NCBI GenBank assembly: GCA_900545015.1
Contig: UQXJ01000002.1
Location: 26,079 to 90,078 of the forward strand
From: an uncultured Mollicutes bacterium
GTDB taxonomy: Bacteria > Bacillota_I > Bacilli_A > RFN20 > CAG-826
DNA: 64,000 nucleotides
Direction: 5' to 3'
Shown here: piece by piece, positions 18,014 through 26,085 of the stretch
Position numbering within the stretch: position 1 is the first letter of the stretch
Layout of the letters: every line of letters begins with the position of its first letter
Translations under genes and position numbers: made by a program
Notes under the pieces: generated by a model
Databases searched by the model: none
Told to the model about the DNA's origin: nothing
What the model saw: only the letters and a program-made list of their open reading frames with translations

Positions 18014-18589
18014 ATGGTCGGTGCTTCAAATACTTTAAAAATATTTTTTCCAGGAAGAAGATATTCTTGTGATAGAAGTTTCCTCTATTTCCTTGATAAA
18101 TATATTAGTGGGGATTCTATTTATTTAACTTATGATCATCCTAGAATGGTAGAAGATAAATTAACAATCGAAGAGGACTTTAAGAGAGCATACGCTTATG
18201 CAAAAGAGAAATTATCTAATATTGATTTTAAGAAATATGGAGAAATTATCTTTATTGCTAAAAGCTTAGGAACAGTTGTTGCTGGAAGATTAAGAAAAGA
18301 ACTAGGATTAGAAAACAGAGTAAGATTTATTTGTTTAACTCCTATTAATGAAACACTTCCATATTTAACTCAAACTGACTTTATCATAACTAGTGAAAGT
18401 GATAAATATATTGATGTTTCTTCGCTTAAACAAAAAGAAAATATGTATCCATTTTTAACTATTTATAAAGATGTCCCACACTCTCTAGAATTACCTAGCA
18501 TGTATGAAACATTAAATTTCTTAAAGGTAAATTTGGATCTTGCACTAAATTATCTTGATACATCTTATAAAGATATATTGGATGATTAA
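18014..18589 (+). CDS. Small alpha/beta-hydrolase-like protein
   Basis: A 191-residue protein with an alpha/beta-hydrolase outline: an early strand (LKIFFPGRR), a nucleophile-elbow-like IAKSLGT at about residues 85-91 (first Gly of G-x-S-x-G replaced by Ala), an acid candidate in SESDKYID and a late His in VPHSLE. The short length fits the compact 'alpha/beta hydrolase of unknown function' group in Firmicutes. It starts two bases after potD, so it is transcribed with the transporter, but a link to polyamines is not shown. A strong terminator follows. Confidence 0.65.
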   Translation: MVGASNTLKIFFPGRRYSCDRSFLYFLDKYISGDSIYLTYDHPRMVEDKLTIEEDFKRAYAYAKEKLSNIDFKKYGEIIFIAKSLGTVVAGRLRKELGLENRVRFICLTPINETLPYLTQTDFIITSESDKYIDVSSLKQKENMYPFLTIYKDVPHSLELPSMYETLNFLKVNLDLALNYLDTSYKDILDD

Positions 18590-18610
18590 TTTAAAACATA
18601 ATTGCAATTA

Positions 18611-18643
18611 TTGAAAAAGTCTGCAATTTGCAGGCTTTTTCAA
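18611..18643 (+). terminator. Terminator of the pot operon
   Basis: TTGAAAAAG-CTGCAA pairs with TTGCAG-CTTTTTCAA (one T/G mismatch in the stem), giving a stem of about 15 pairs with a very small loop. The 3' arm matches the post-stop motif seen after purA and pepT. Confidence 0.8.
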
Positions 18644-18718
18644 TTAAAAAGTAGATTTTTAGCATATTTTTAGTGCTAAATTAGTGATTTGGAGCTGATA
18701 AAAACATTCATTTTCTTA

Positions 18719-18747
18719 TTGAAATATAGCCATTCTTTTGATATATT
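18719..18747 (+). promoter_or_regulatory. Promoter of tRNA-Cys
   Basis: TTGAAA (18719-18724), 17-base spacer, TATATT (18742-18747); the tRNA starts 21 bases later. Confidence 0.6.
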
Positions 18748-18768
18748 ATTTAAGCACTAAAATTGTAT

Positions 18769-18843
18769 GCTTCCTTAGCCAAGTTGGTAAGGCAATTGAC
18801 TGCAACTCAATGACCAGTGGTTCGAATCCGCTAGGAAGCTCCA
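18769..18843 (+). tRNA. tRNA-Cys (anticodon GCA)
   Basis: A 75-base cloverleaf: acceptor arms GCTTCCT/AGGAAGC, anticodon stem TTGA/TCAA around CTGCAAC (GCA), T-arm GGTTCGAATCC, encoded CCA. Confidence 0.95.
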
Positions 18844-18879
18844 TTTTAGTTAATATATAGAGGAAATGATATATTTCTC

Positions 18880-18907
18880 TTGAAGTTGATTAATTTCTTG
18901 GTATAAT
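18880..18907 (+). promoter_or_regulatory. Promoter of tRNA-Pro
   Basis: TTGAAG (18880-18885), 16-base spacer, TATAAT (18902-18907). It lies between the two tRNAs, so tRNA-Pro can be made on its own. Confidence 0.6.
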
Positions 18908-18927
18908 ATCATTTGCTTGTTAAGGAA

Positions 18928-19004
18928 CGGGACGTAGCGTAGCTTGGTATCGCGTCTGCTTTGGGAGCAGAAGGCCGCTGGTTCAAATCCAGTCGTCCCG
19001 ACCA
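18928..19004 (+). tRNA. tRNA-Pro (anticodon TGG)
   Basis: A 77-base cloverleaf: acceptor arms CGGGACG/CGTCCCG, anticodon stem CTGCT/AGCAG around TTTGGGA (TGG), T-arm GGTTCAAATCC, encoded CCA. Confidence 0.95.
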
Positions 19005-19017
19005 TTATGCAAATTAG

Positions 19018-19044
19018 ATCTGATATTAATTATCAGATTTTTTT
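19018..19044 (+). terminator. Terminator after tRNA-Pro
   Basis: ATCTGATA-TTAAT-TATCAGAT hairpin (eight pairs in part through the loop) followed by T6. Confidence 0.8.
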
Positions 19045-19089
19045 ATATCTTTTTAAAATGCCAATCAAAGATAAGTTCTAGTAGGATTT

Positions 19090-19118
19090 TTGACTTTTAT
19101 TTTATGCATCAATATAAT
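19090..19118 (+). promoter_or_regulatory. Promoter of the glycosyltransferase (leaderless)
   Basis: TTGACT (19090-19095), 17-base spacer, TATAAT (19113-19118), then six bases to the ATG at 19125. The -10 box lies downstream of an earlier in-frame ATG (19104), so that ATG cannot be the start on this transcript. Confidence 0.75.
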
Positions 19119-19124
19119 TTAAGC

Positions 19125-20072
19125 ATGAACATAGAAATAAGTGTCATTGTGCCAATTCATGGTGTAGAAAAATATTTAGAAAAGTGTCTTGAGTCTCTTT
19201 TAAAACAAACTTTTAACAAGCCTTATGAAGTTATTTGCGTAATTGATAATTGCGATGACGAAAGCGAAAAGATTGTTGATAGATTTATAGAAATTAATTC
19301 TAATGTTTTTAATAAGAAAATTGTCATAAATAAAAATGTATCTGACACTAGAAACGATGGACTTTCAATTGCTAGAGGGAAATACATTGCTTTTGTTGAT
19401 GGGGATGATTCTGTTAAAGAAGAATATTTATCAAAACTATATGATGCCATCTCGGCTAAAGATTTAGAAATTGCGTGTTGCAATTTCTTATGCCTAAACG
19501 AGAAGAATAATAAGGTTTATAAAGAATTTACTTCTTTATTTGCTTATAAAAATGATAAATCGATTAAAAAAGTAAAAAAATCTTTTGCTTTTGATATACG
19601 AGTTAGATCTTTTGTTTGGAATAAAATTTATAAAAAGCAATTTTTAATAGAAAATAATATAAGTTTTCAAAAGCTTATAATGCCTTTTGAAGATTTTATA
19701 TTTAATTTTTTGTGTTTCTTTAAAACTAAGAAAGATGTAGGCTTTACAAAATGTAGAGAATATTTATATTTGCAAAGAGAAGGTTCTTATACAAAAAATG
19801 AAAATCAACTTAAGATTCTTGATGCTTTAATTAATTCGATTTCTTTTATTAAAGGCTATGAATTATTAAAAGAAGAAAAGTTTCCTTATCTATTTTTTTA
19901 TTACTCAAAGTTGTTTCTTCTTAAATATACTTTATTTGTTAATAAAGAAATGATTGAAGATTATAACAAAGCAAGAAAACAATATATTTCAAAATTTAAA
20001 TTCATTAAAAATGCAAAATCAATTGATGATATTGAAGTAGAAGTAGTTAATTATTTAAAGTCACATTTGTAA
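19125..20072 (+). CDS. Family 2 glycosyltransferase
   Basis: A 315-residue GT-A-fold glycosyltransferase. The N-terminus ISVIVPIHGVEKYLEKCLESLL is the nucleotide-sugar Rossmann start; VSDTRNDGLSIARGKYIAFVDGDDS contains the DGDD metal/nucleotide motif at about residues 86-90. It transfers a sugar from a nucleotide-sugar donor to a cell-surface acceptor. I set the start at 19125 rather than 19104 because the promoter's TATAAT lies between the two ATGs, which makes a leaderless message. It stands alone between a tRNA and corA, so the acceptor cannot be guessed from context. Confidence 0.88.
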   Translation: MNIEISVIVPIHGVEKYLEKCLESLLKQTFNKPYEVICVIDNCDDESEKIVDRFIEINSNVFNKKIVINKNVSDTRNDGLSIARGKYIAFVDGDDSVKEEYLSKLYDAISAKDLEIACCNFLCLNEKNNKVYKEFTSLFAYKNDKSIKKVKKSFAFDIRVRSFVWNKIYKKQFLIENNISFQKLIMPFEDFIFNFLCFFKTKKDVGFTKCREYLYLQREGSYTKNENQLKILDALINSISFIKGYELLKEEKFPYLFFYYSKLFLLKYTLFVNKEMIEDYNKARKQYISKFKFIKNAKSIDDIEVEVVNYLKSHL

Positions 20073-20236
20073 AGAAAATCTTTAAAAATTTAAGGTTAAA
20101 TATATAAAATTTTGGTTAAAAAATAGAGTTTTAGCAGTGTTTTAGTATATTTCTAGTAGATATTCAGTATGAAAAAGGACAAAAATAATCGAAAGAATTT
20201 TTCTTATTTTTTAGTACATAGGTCTTAGCAATGTGC

Positions 20237-20242
20237 TAAAAT
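20237..20242 (+). promoter_or_regulatory. -10 box of corA (leaderless)
   Basis: TAAAAT ends seven bases before the ATG at 20250. No Shine-Dalgarno lies between. The -35 region is weak. Confidence 0.5.
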
Positions 20243-20249
20243 ATTTATT

Positions 20250-21212
20250 ATGATAACAATATTTAAAGAGAATGGAAAAGCGCTTGTAAAAGAAGAATAT
20301 GACACACTAGAAGGTGTGACTTTAGAACCTGGTTCTTGGATTCATCTTGATAATCCGACAGCAGAAATTTTAAATCAAGTTGCCAAGTTAACTGAAATAA
20401 ACAATGATATGTTAATGGCTACACTTGATGATGAAGAAAGCGCTCGTATTGATACTGATGATGGCTGCACATTAATAGTTTTAGATACGCCTTATGTCGA
20501 AGATGTTGAAAAAGGAATTTATACAACTGCTCCTTTTGTTATCGCATATAATAGAAGTTACTATGTAACTGCAAGCAAGCATAATTTTGAATTAATGAGT
20601 GAACTTTTTAAAAGGGTAAAATTAATCGAGCCTCATAAGCATGTTCGCATGACATTAAATTTTGTCTATAGACTTGCAACTTTATTTATTAATTATCTTA
20701 AAAAGATTGATGTTAATACAAAAGACATTGAATTTAAATTACGTGATTCAATGAAAAATAAAGAATTATTCTCTCTTATGGATATAAATAAGACTTTAGT
20801 TTATTTTTCTACAGCTTTAAATGCTGATAAAGGTATTCTTTCTAAATTACTTAGATCACAAAATTATAAAAAATATGAAAGTGATTTTGATTTAATGGAA
20901 GATGCAGAAGTTGAAATAAACCAAGCTATTGAAATGTGTTCTATTTATAGAGAAATTCTTGTAGGAATGATGGGTGCTTTTGGTAGTGTTATTTCAAATA
21001 ACTTAAATATTGTTATGAAGACACTTGCTATCGTTACAATTGTTCTTTCTATTCCAACTCTTATTGCTTCAATTTATGGAATGAATGTTGAAAACTTACC
21101 ACTTGCGCATAATCCTTATGGATTCTACATCTTATTAGCTGTTTCTATCGTTTGCGCTTTAGTTGGTGCGATTTGTATTTTATTTATTTCTAATAAAAGT
21201 AGAAAAGATTAA
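20250..21212 (+). CDS. corA: CorA-family divalent cation (Mg2+) transporter
   Basis: A 320-residue protein with a soluble N-terminal domain, a long helical stalk and two C-terminal membrane helices. The pore signature YGMN closes the first helix in SIYGMNVENLPL, followed by NPYGFYILL and the basic tail SNKSRKD. The family imports magnesium (or cobalt/zinc in relatives) as a pentamer. It reads toward the methyltransferase-like gene and the two overlap by four bases at their stops. Confidence 0.92.
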   Translation: MITIFKENGKALVKEEYDTLEGVTLEPGSWIHLDNPTAEILNQVAKLTEINNDMLMATLDDEESARIDTDDGCTLIVLDTPYVEDVEKGIYTTAPFVIAYNRSYYVTASKHNFELMSELFKRVKLIEPHKHVRMTLNFVYRLATLFINYLKKIDVNTKDIEFKLRDSMKNKELFSLMDINKTLVYFSTALNADKGILSKLLRSQNYKKYESDFDLMEDAEVEINQAIEMCSIYREILVGMMGAFGSVISNNLNIVMKTLAIVTIVLSIPTLIASIYGMNVENLPLAHNPYGFYILLAVSIVCALVGAICILFISNKSRKD

Positions 21213-22288
21213 TGAATTAAATTTTTAATATTTTCATCACTTAATAACTTTATGAGGTCATCTTCACTCGAGATGACTTTTTCTTTTATTAATGAATAAA
21301 AATAATTGTAGATTTTATCTTCATTATTTTTAATCTTTTTATAATCTTTTTCTGTATAGCCTAAAAAATATTCTTCAATCAAAGAAAGTAGATATCTTCT
21401 AATTAACGCAATAATTTCTTTTTCAATCCAATAAAGGTAAGTGATGTTTTTATTCTCAATTTGCTTCATCTTTATATAAAGAGGAAGAGCGTCAAATGGA
21501 TTATGATATAAATCACAATAAACAAAATCTATATCTTTAAGATTTTCATTTTTATTTATATATTCAATTGCATCATCTTTTATAATTTTAATCTTTTCTT
21601 TATTTTTAAATTGAGGAAAAAGGAACTTGCTAAAAATATCGATGATATTTTCATCTTTTTCAACGATTAAAATTTTATTAACATCATTTTTGTTGCTTAA
21701 CATATAAGCAATATAACCAAGTCCTAAGCCTTGAACGATAATATTTCCTTTCATTTTATTAATATCGTTTTTCATTGTATTAATTTCATGTGGAGTAATT
21801 GACATCCAAGTAATGTTGTTTTTAATGATTTCAATGTAAGGAAATTTATCTATAAAATAACCTAATGAATTTGTTTCTTTATAGTATTTTTTATCATCAA
21901 CTTTTATTGAATCAACCAAATTAACTTCATATGGTCTATAAAAAGATGATTTAAGAATATAATCTTTATATTTAATAGGATTAGCAATTTTTATATTTTG
22001 AAAATATGGATTGTTTTTATATTCGTTAATATCTAATTCCTTTATATCTTTTAAATTATATGATTTTGCTAAATGGATAAAATCATTATCTTCAGGATCG
22101 ATTTCAAGAAGTTCAAGCATTGAAAAATAAATAGGAGAATCTGTTTCTTTATATTTTTCTACTAAATTTTTATCAATTGAAGTACGAAAATTTTCTAAAA
22201 ATTCATTGATAATGTTATCAACTAAAATATTTGTTTCTTTTGTTTCAAGATATTTATCAACTATTGATTTCTTTAATTTTACTTCCAT
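21209..22288 (-). CDS. SAM-methyltransferase/spermidine-synthase-fold protein
   Basis: A 359-residue protein. The middle has a Rossmann-type SAM-binding sequence: GNIIVQGLGLGYIAYML (G-x-G-x-G), then IVEKDENII with an acidic residue ending strand 2, IKDDAIEYI, and DFVYCDLYHNPFDALPLY, a layout shared by class I methyltransferases and polyamine aminopropyltransferases. The N-terminal 150 residues are unique and helical. The substrate is unknown. It has a normal leader with AAAAGGA, and its promoter overlaps that of the divergent flavodoxin gene. Confidence 0.7.
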   Translation of the reverse strand: MEVKLKKSIVDKYLETKETNILVDNIINEFLENFRTSIDKNLVEKYKETDSPIYFSMLELLEIDPEDNDFIHLAKSYNLKDIKELDINEYKNNPYFQNIKIANPIKYKDYILKSSFYRPYEVNLVDSIKVDDKKYYKETNSLGYFIDKFPYIEIIKNNITWMSITPHEINTMKNDINKMKGNIIVQGLGLGYIAYMLSNKNDVNKILIVEKDENIIDIFSKFLFPQFKNKEKIKIIKDDAIEYINKNENLKDIDFVYCDLYHNPFDALPLYIKMKQIENKNITYLYWIEKEIIALIRRYLLSLIEEYFLGYTEKDYKKIKNNEDKIYNYFYSLIKEKVISSEDDLIKLLSDENIKNLIH

Positions 22289-22314
22289 AATTTAATCCTT
22301 TTAAACAATGAGAA

Positions 22315-22327
22315 TTATATATAAAAT
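22315..22327. promoter_or_regulatory. Overlapping divergent -10 region
   Basis: The 47-base gap holds TATAAT-like boxes for both strands in one AT block: TAAAAT at 22322-22327 for the flavodoxin gene and TATAAT within the same block on the minus strand for the methyltransferase-like gene. Polymerases on the two cannot bind at once. Confidence 0.5.
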
Positions 22328-22335
22328 ATTGGAGT

Positions 22336-22893
22336 ATGAAAACTTTAATTGTATATAAATCAAACACAGGATTTACAAAAGAATATGTAGACATGATTAA
22401 AAAAAGAATAGTTGATGCTACTGTGGTTGAAATTAAAAAACTAAATTCAAAATTGATTAAGCAACACGACATTATTTTTTATGGAGGTCCTTTAAGAAAT
22501 AATGTTATTTTAGGATTAAATAAATTCTTAAAATATAACGATAAATTTGGCGATAAAGATATCTTTATTTTTGCAACTGGAATTCAACCAATTGATAATG
22601 AGAAAAAAGAATTAGTAATTGATACAAATCATCTAGATTTATATCACGTAAGACTTTATTTACTTCCAGGTGGTTTAGATATTTCAAAAATGAGCAAATT
22701 CCAACAAAAAATGATTAAATTTGGTCTTAAAATGGCTGAAAAGAGTGGAAAGATGCCTGGAGGAATTGACTCAAGCATGATTGAAAGTAGATTAAATACA
22801 CCATTAAATCTTGTTTCGCCTCTATCAATTGAAAGGATGATGGAAGTTTATACTCTTGTTAATTTAAAGAGAATGAAAAACAAAACTAAATGA
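22336..22893 (+). CDS. Flavodoxin-domain protein
   Basis: A 185-residue FMN-binding protein. The N-terminus LIVYKSNTGFTKEYVDMI is the flavodoxin phosphate-binding loop (S-N-T-G-F-T), IIFYGGPLRNN the second FMN loop, and IFIFATGIQP the third. It resembles the flavodoxin-domain HemG-like oxidoreductases of Firmicutes more than small electron-carrier flavodoxins. The partner is unknown. The -10 box lies eight bases upstream, with GGAG between; the message is leaderless or nearly so. Its TGA stop lies in the stem of its own terminator. Confidence 0.83.
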   Translation: MKTLIVYKSNTGFTKEYVDMIKKRIVDATVVEIKKLNSKLIKQHDIIFYGGPLRNNVILGLNKFLKYNDKFGDKDIFIFATGIQPIDNEKKELVIDTNHLDLYHVRLYLLPGGLDISKMSKFQQKMIKFGLKMAEKSGKMPGGIDSSMIESRLNTPLNLVSPLSIERMMEVYTLVNLKRMKNKTK

Positions 22894-22912
22894 TGCACTC
22901 GCATCATTTTTT
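22890..22912 (+). terminator. Terminator overlapping the flavodoxin stop codon
   Basis: ATGATGC-ACTC-GCATCAT, seven perfect pairs, then T6. The stop TGA (22891-22893) is part of the 5' arm. Confidence 0.85.
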
Positions 22913-22970
22913 ACAAAGTTTTGAATAATCTTTTCTATTTAGATTTATAGAATAATTATCTAAATTAAAT

Positions 22971-22976
22971 TATAAT
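22971..22976 (+). promoter_or_regulatory. -10 box of smpB (leaderless)
   Basis: TATAAT, then seven bases (ATTGTTC) to the ATG at 22984. There is no ribosome site. Confidence 0.6.
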
Positions 22977-22983
22977 ATTGTTC

Positions 22984-23442
22984 ATGGAAAATCCTGGAAT
23001 AAAAGTAGTAACAACGAATAAGAAAGCATCGTTTAATTATTTCTTATCAAATTTTTTAGAAGTTGGAATTGAATTAACTGGTACTGAAATTAAATCAATT
23101 AAACTTCATAATGTAAGTTTATCTGACTCTTACATAGTCTTTAAAAATGGTGAAGCTTTTATTTTAAACATGAACATAAGTGTTTATGAAAAAGGAACAA
23201 TTTATAATCATGATCCATTAAGAACAAGAAGACTTTTAATGCATAAAAATGAAATTCTTAAATTTGAACAAAAAACAATTAAAGAAGGTTACACAGTTGT
23301 TCCAACTAAACTTTATATAAAAAAAGGTTTAGCGAAACTTGAAATTGCTCTTGCTAAAGGTAAAAAACTTTACGATAAACGTGAAACAATTAAAGAACGT
23401 GATGATGCGAGAAACATGGCCAAAGCACTTAAAAGGGAATAA
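22984..23442 (+). CDS. smpB: SsrA-binding protein SmpB
   Basis: A 152-residue partner of tmRNA in rescue of stalled ribosomes. Visible family motifs are NKKASFNYF near the start, GIELTGTEIKSI, the DPLRTRRLLMHKNEI segment and the C-terminal ALAKGKKLYDKRETIKERDDAR. Length is normal. I chose ATG 22984 over the in-frame TTG at 22978, since TATAAT ends at 22976 and the TTG would precede the likely transcript start. tmRNA itself is not in the window. folT follows after three bases. Confidence 0.95.
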   Translation: MENPGIKVVTTNKKASFNYFLSNFLEVGIELTGTEIKSIKLHNVSLSDSYIVFKNGEAFILNMNISVYEKGTIYNHDPLRTRRLLMHKNEILKFEQKTIKEGYTVVPTKLYIKKGLAKLEIALAKGKKLYDKRETIKERDDARNMAKALKRE

Positions 23443-23445
23443 ATT

Positions 23446-24300
23446 ATGAATAAAATGACACTTTTATATAAAATTTCATATAGTGCCCTTTTCATAGCTC
23501 TTGGTATTATTCTTTCTAGATTTATCTCAATTCCTGCTCTTTTTGGTTTACCATTTTTAAAGATAAGTTTTGCTCCATCAATTGTTATGTTTTCTAGTTT
23601 TTATTTAGGACCTGTTTTCGGCTTAATTGTTGGACTACTTGTAGATGTTTTAGGTGCACTTATGTTTCCAACTGGTGCTTTTAATCCTTTATTTTCGATA
23701 GCAGCAGGTTTAACTGGACTCATCCCATTTTTAGCATATTATGTAATTTCAAAAACAAAAATTGAAAATAAATTACCAATTATAAGTATCATTTTAGTCA
23801 TTGCATTTAATTTATTTATCATATTATTTATGTGTTTTAATGATGAAATTAGATCCGAAAGTGGAAAAAGAGCCTATACACTTTATCAATGGATCAAATG
23901 GAGCGTTTCGATAACTGCTTTGCTATTATCTATCCTTTATATAATAGGAGAAATTATTTTAAGAAATAAATTTAAAGAAAAAAGATTTAATAAATTTTAT
24001 AACATTTATACAATCACAAGTAGTGTCTTTGTGACTTATTTTATTTTTAAAATTCCAGTTGGAAGTTTAGTACAAGCTTTCATTCTTGATTGGGACTTTT
24101 TAATTATTTTAACAAGCAGAATGCTAACTGGCTTTATAACGAGCTTTGTACATATATTTATTATAAGTGTAGCACTTGATTTATCGCTTTCTTTTAATGT
24201 AAAAGGCGCTCTAATCTCACCTAAAATATTAAATTTTCATGAAAATAATGAGGAAAATACAGATACTCAAATTAGCAAAGAGAAGGTAAAACAAAAATGA
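23446..24300 (+). CDS. folT: ECF transporter S component, folate-type (FolT-like)
   Basis: A 284-residue membrane protein with about six helices. The N-terminal part (KISFAPSIVMFSSFYLGPVFGLIVGLLVDVLGALMFP) follows the folate S-component pattern, with FNPLFSIAAGLTGLIP after it. S components bind a vitamin and dock on the shared EcfA-A'-T engine, which lies 4 kb downstream here (27926-30527). The protein is longer than most FolT because of an inserted loop and charged tail. Folate is the best guess; other vitamins are possible. The stop overlaps the start of the next small gene. Confidence 0.78.
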   Translation: MNKMTLLYKISYSALFIALGIILSRFISIPALFGLPFLKISFAPSIVMFSSFYLGPVFGLIVGLLVDVLGALMFPTGAFNPLFSIAAGLTGLIPFLAYYVISKTKIENKLPIISIILVIAFNLFIILFMCFNDEIRSESGKRAYTLYQWIKWSVSITALLLSILYIIGEIILRNKFKEKRFNKFYNIYTITSSVFVTYFIFKIPVGSLVQAFILDWDFLIILTSRMLTGFITSFVHIFIISVALDLSLSFNVKGALISPKILNFHENNEENTDTQISKEKVKQK

Positions 24301-24476
24301 TGGAAGATAATAAAACAAACGAAAAAATAGAATTAGATGAAGCTGAAAAAGAAGCTGATAAATATGAAAAAATGTTTGATGATAAACCAAACAAATCTCA
24401 TAAAGGATTACTCATTTTTATTGGCGTAATCTTTATTTTAATTATCGCTGTCTTAATAACTTTACTTTGTATTTAG
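24297..24476 (+). CDS. Small tail-anchored membrane protein coupled to folT
   Basis: A 59-residue protein whose ATG overlaps the folT stop (ATGA). The first 35 residues are very acidic and helical (KIELDEAEKEADKYEKMF), followed by SHKG and one membrane helix (about residues 38-58) ending at the C-terminus, so the charged part should face the cytoplasm. The coupling and clean single-anchor design support a real gene. No family recognised. Its stop overlaps that of the convergent amidohydrolase. Confidence 0.6.
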   Translation: MMEDNKTNEKIELDEAEKEADKYEKMFDDKPNKSHKGLLIFIGVIFILIIAVLITLLCI

Positions 24477-25285
24477 TTCTTGAATGTTTTTAAATCTTTT
24501 TCATTGATTTTATAAATATTCATAGCATTTTGGTACATGACTTTGTTGTAGTCAGACCTATTTAATTTAATATAATTTTTAAAATAATCTTGATAGATTG
24601 GATTGTTTAATGTGTCTTCACCATCAATAGGATTATCAGTTCCAAACATAACACGATCCATTAAATTCAATTTCTTTAGTTTTCTTAAAGTTCTCATATT
24701 GACCCAAGCTGTATCAGCATAAATATTTTTGCATTCAACCATTGCTTCAATTGCGTGAATGTGGTCGGTTTCTAATTCCATATGCGCAGCAACAAAAATA
24801 ATATCTGGATTTTTTAAAGCAACTTCTTTTAGATATTTAATTTGTGAAAACTTATCGCCTGCTGTATGGACAAGAATTGGGAGATTATATTTTCTAGCAA
24901 TATCTAAATAAGGAATAAATTTTTTATTTGTTATTTTCATTCTTGAGCAAAAAGGATGAAATTTAATTCCATGGATGAAATCGATATTTTCTTTTATAAA
25001 TTTATCAACTTCTTCGTAATTATTTTCGGTGTGGGGTCTTACCCAAACAAGCATCCCCATATGTTTATGTCTTTTAATAAAACTTAAAAGTTTTTTTGAA
25101 CCTTCAATCTGCTCAGTAAATTTTTTAGAAATATTATCTTCTTTAAATTCAGTACCATCAAAACTTATTAAAGTGTAAGAAATGTGATATTTATTTATAC
25201 TTTTTAATAAATTTAATTTTGTAAGAGTTAAAGTTGGCCAATATCCAATATGTGTATGTGTATCAATAATGAAGTTGTTTTTCAT
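24473..25285 (-). CDS. Metal-dependent amidohydrolase (TIM-barrel)
   Basis: A 270-residue Amidohydro_2-type enzyme. Metal-site residues are visible in order: DTHTH at 8-12, KFHPF, LVHTAGD, AAHMELE, and DTAWV followed by FGTDNPIDG with the late catalytic Asp. The family hydrolyses amide, ester or decarboxylates small acids; substrate is unknown here. The message is probably leaderless, with TATAAT seven bases before the ATG. It faces a divergent leaderless gene at 25438. Confidence 0.85.
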   Translation of the reverse strand: MKNNFIIDTHTHIGYWPTLTLTKLNLLKSINKYHISYTLISFDGTEFKEDNISKKFTEQIEGSKKLLSFIKRHKHMGMLVWVRPHTENNYEEVDKFIKENIDFIHGIKFHPFCSRMKITNKKFIPYLDIARKYNLPILVHTAGDKFSQIKYLKEVALKNPDIIFVAAHMELETDHIHAIEAMVECKNIYADTAWVNMRTLRKLKKLNLMDRVMFGTDNPIDGEDTLNNPIYQDYFKNYIKLNRSDYNKVMYQNAMNIYKINEKDLKTFKN

Positions 25286-25292
25286 ACTTAAG

Positions 25293-25298
25293 ATTATA
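25293..25298 (-). promoter_or_regulatory. -10 box of the amidohydrolase (leaderless)
   Basis: TATAAT on the minus strand, seven bases (CTTAAGT) before the ATG at 25285. Confidence 0.6.
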
Positions 25299-25424
25299 TC
25301 CTCAAAAATTTAATTTATATATGAAAGTGCGACTAAATATTTAAAAATGATACATTTTCGTTTTAATATGCAATATATTATTATCTCAAGTTCCTTTTAA
25401 CTTTAATTAGAAATTATTATTAAT

Positions 25425-25430
25425 TATAAT
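25425..25430 (+). promoter_or_regulatory. -10 box of the 25438 gene (leaderless)
   Basis: TATAAT, then seven bases (TAATAAT) to the ATG at 25438. Confidence 0.6.
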
Positions 25431-25437
25431 TAATAAT

Positions 25438-26073
25438 ATGAAAAACAAAGAACCACTTACACAAAAAACTATTTCACTAATTACAGCAATTTCAGGAAGT
25501 CTTATTGTTGTTTTAGGATTATCAACTTTTTTCATAATTAAGGCAGTTACCCCAAATTATGCAATGATTAAAGATAATAAAGTTGTAAATGAATTAGAAG
25601 ATATACTTGAATATCCTTCAGGTGAAAAGAAAATTAACATGAATAAATATTACACATTCACTTCATATACAAGTGAACAAGATGTAATAAAAATAAATAA
25701 AGAAGAAAACGGATTAACTATTTCACTCAATAATTTATTTAATTTAAATTCAACAATCATTGAAGAAAGCAAAGATGATTTTATGTTTAATTTATATTTA
25801 TCAATTATTGATGCTAATGGTGAAAAAATTGATTTTAGTAAAGGATATTACGCTTATCACATTGAAGATGGAAGCGAAAAGCCAAAACAACAACTTTTAA
25901 CTTCAAATGCAATAAAACTTGAAAAGTTTCAATTTAATAAAGAATATAAAGAAAAACATAGCGAACTTAAAATTGTTTTTGATTATAAAGAAAATGTAGA
26001 TAAGGACAAATTAAAAACATTAAGTGTTGATAAAGATAGAACTTATCTTTCGTTCTTTGTAAATTTAGGATAA
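25438..26073 (+). CDS. Membrane-anchored extracellular protein of unknown function
   Basis: A 211-residue protein with one N-terminal membrane helix (about residues 13-34) and a soluble, lysine-rich outer domain that looks mainly beta-stranded. No Cys lipobox. No family recognised. It precedes pepT by 12 bases and probably shares its transcript, but has no peptidase features. Confidence 0.6.
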   Translation: MKNKEPLTQKTISLITAISGSLIVVLGLSTFFIIKAVTPNYAMIKDNKVVNELEDILEYPSGEKKINMNKYYTFTSYTSEQDVIKINKEENGLTISLNNLFNLNSTIIEESKDDFMFNLYLSIIDANGEKIDFSKGYYAYHIEDGSEKPKQQLLTSNAIKLEKFQFNKEYKEKHSELKIVFDYKENVDKDKLKTLSVDKDRTYLSFFVNLG

Positions 26074-26085
26074 TGAGGTAAAAAA

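Noticed and set aside
19104..19124. Upstream ATG for the glycosyltransferase
   Set aside because: The TATAAT box lies after this ATG, so it is outside the transcript made from the near-consensus promoter.
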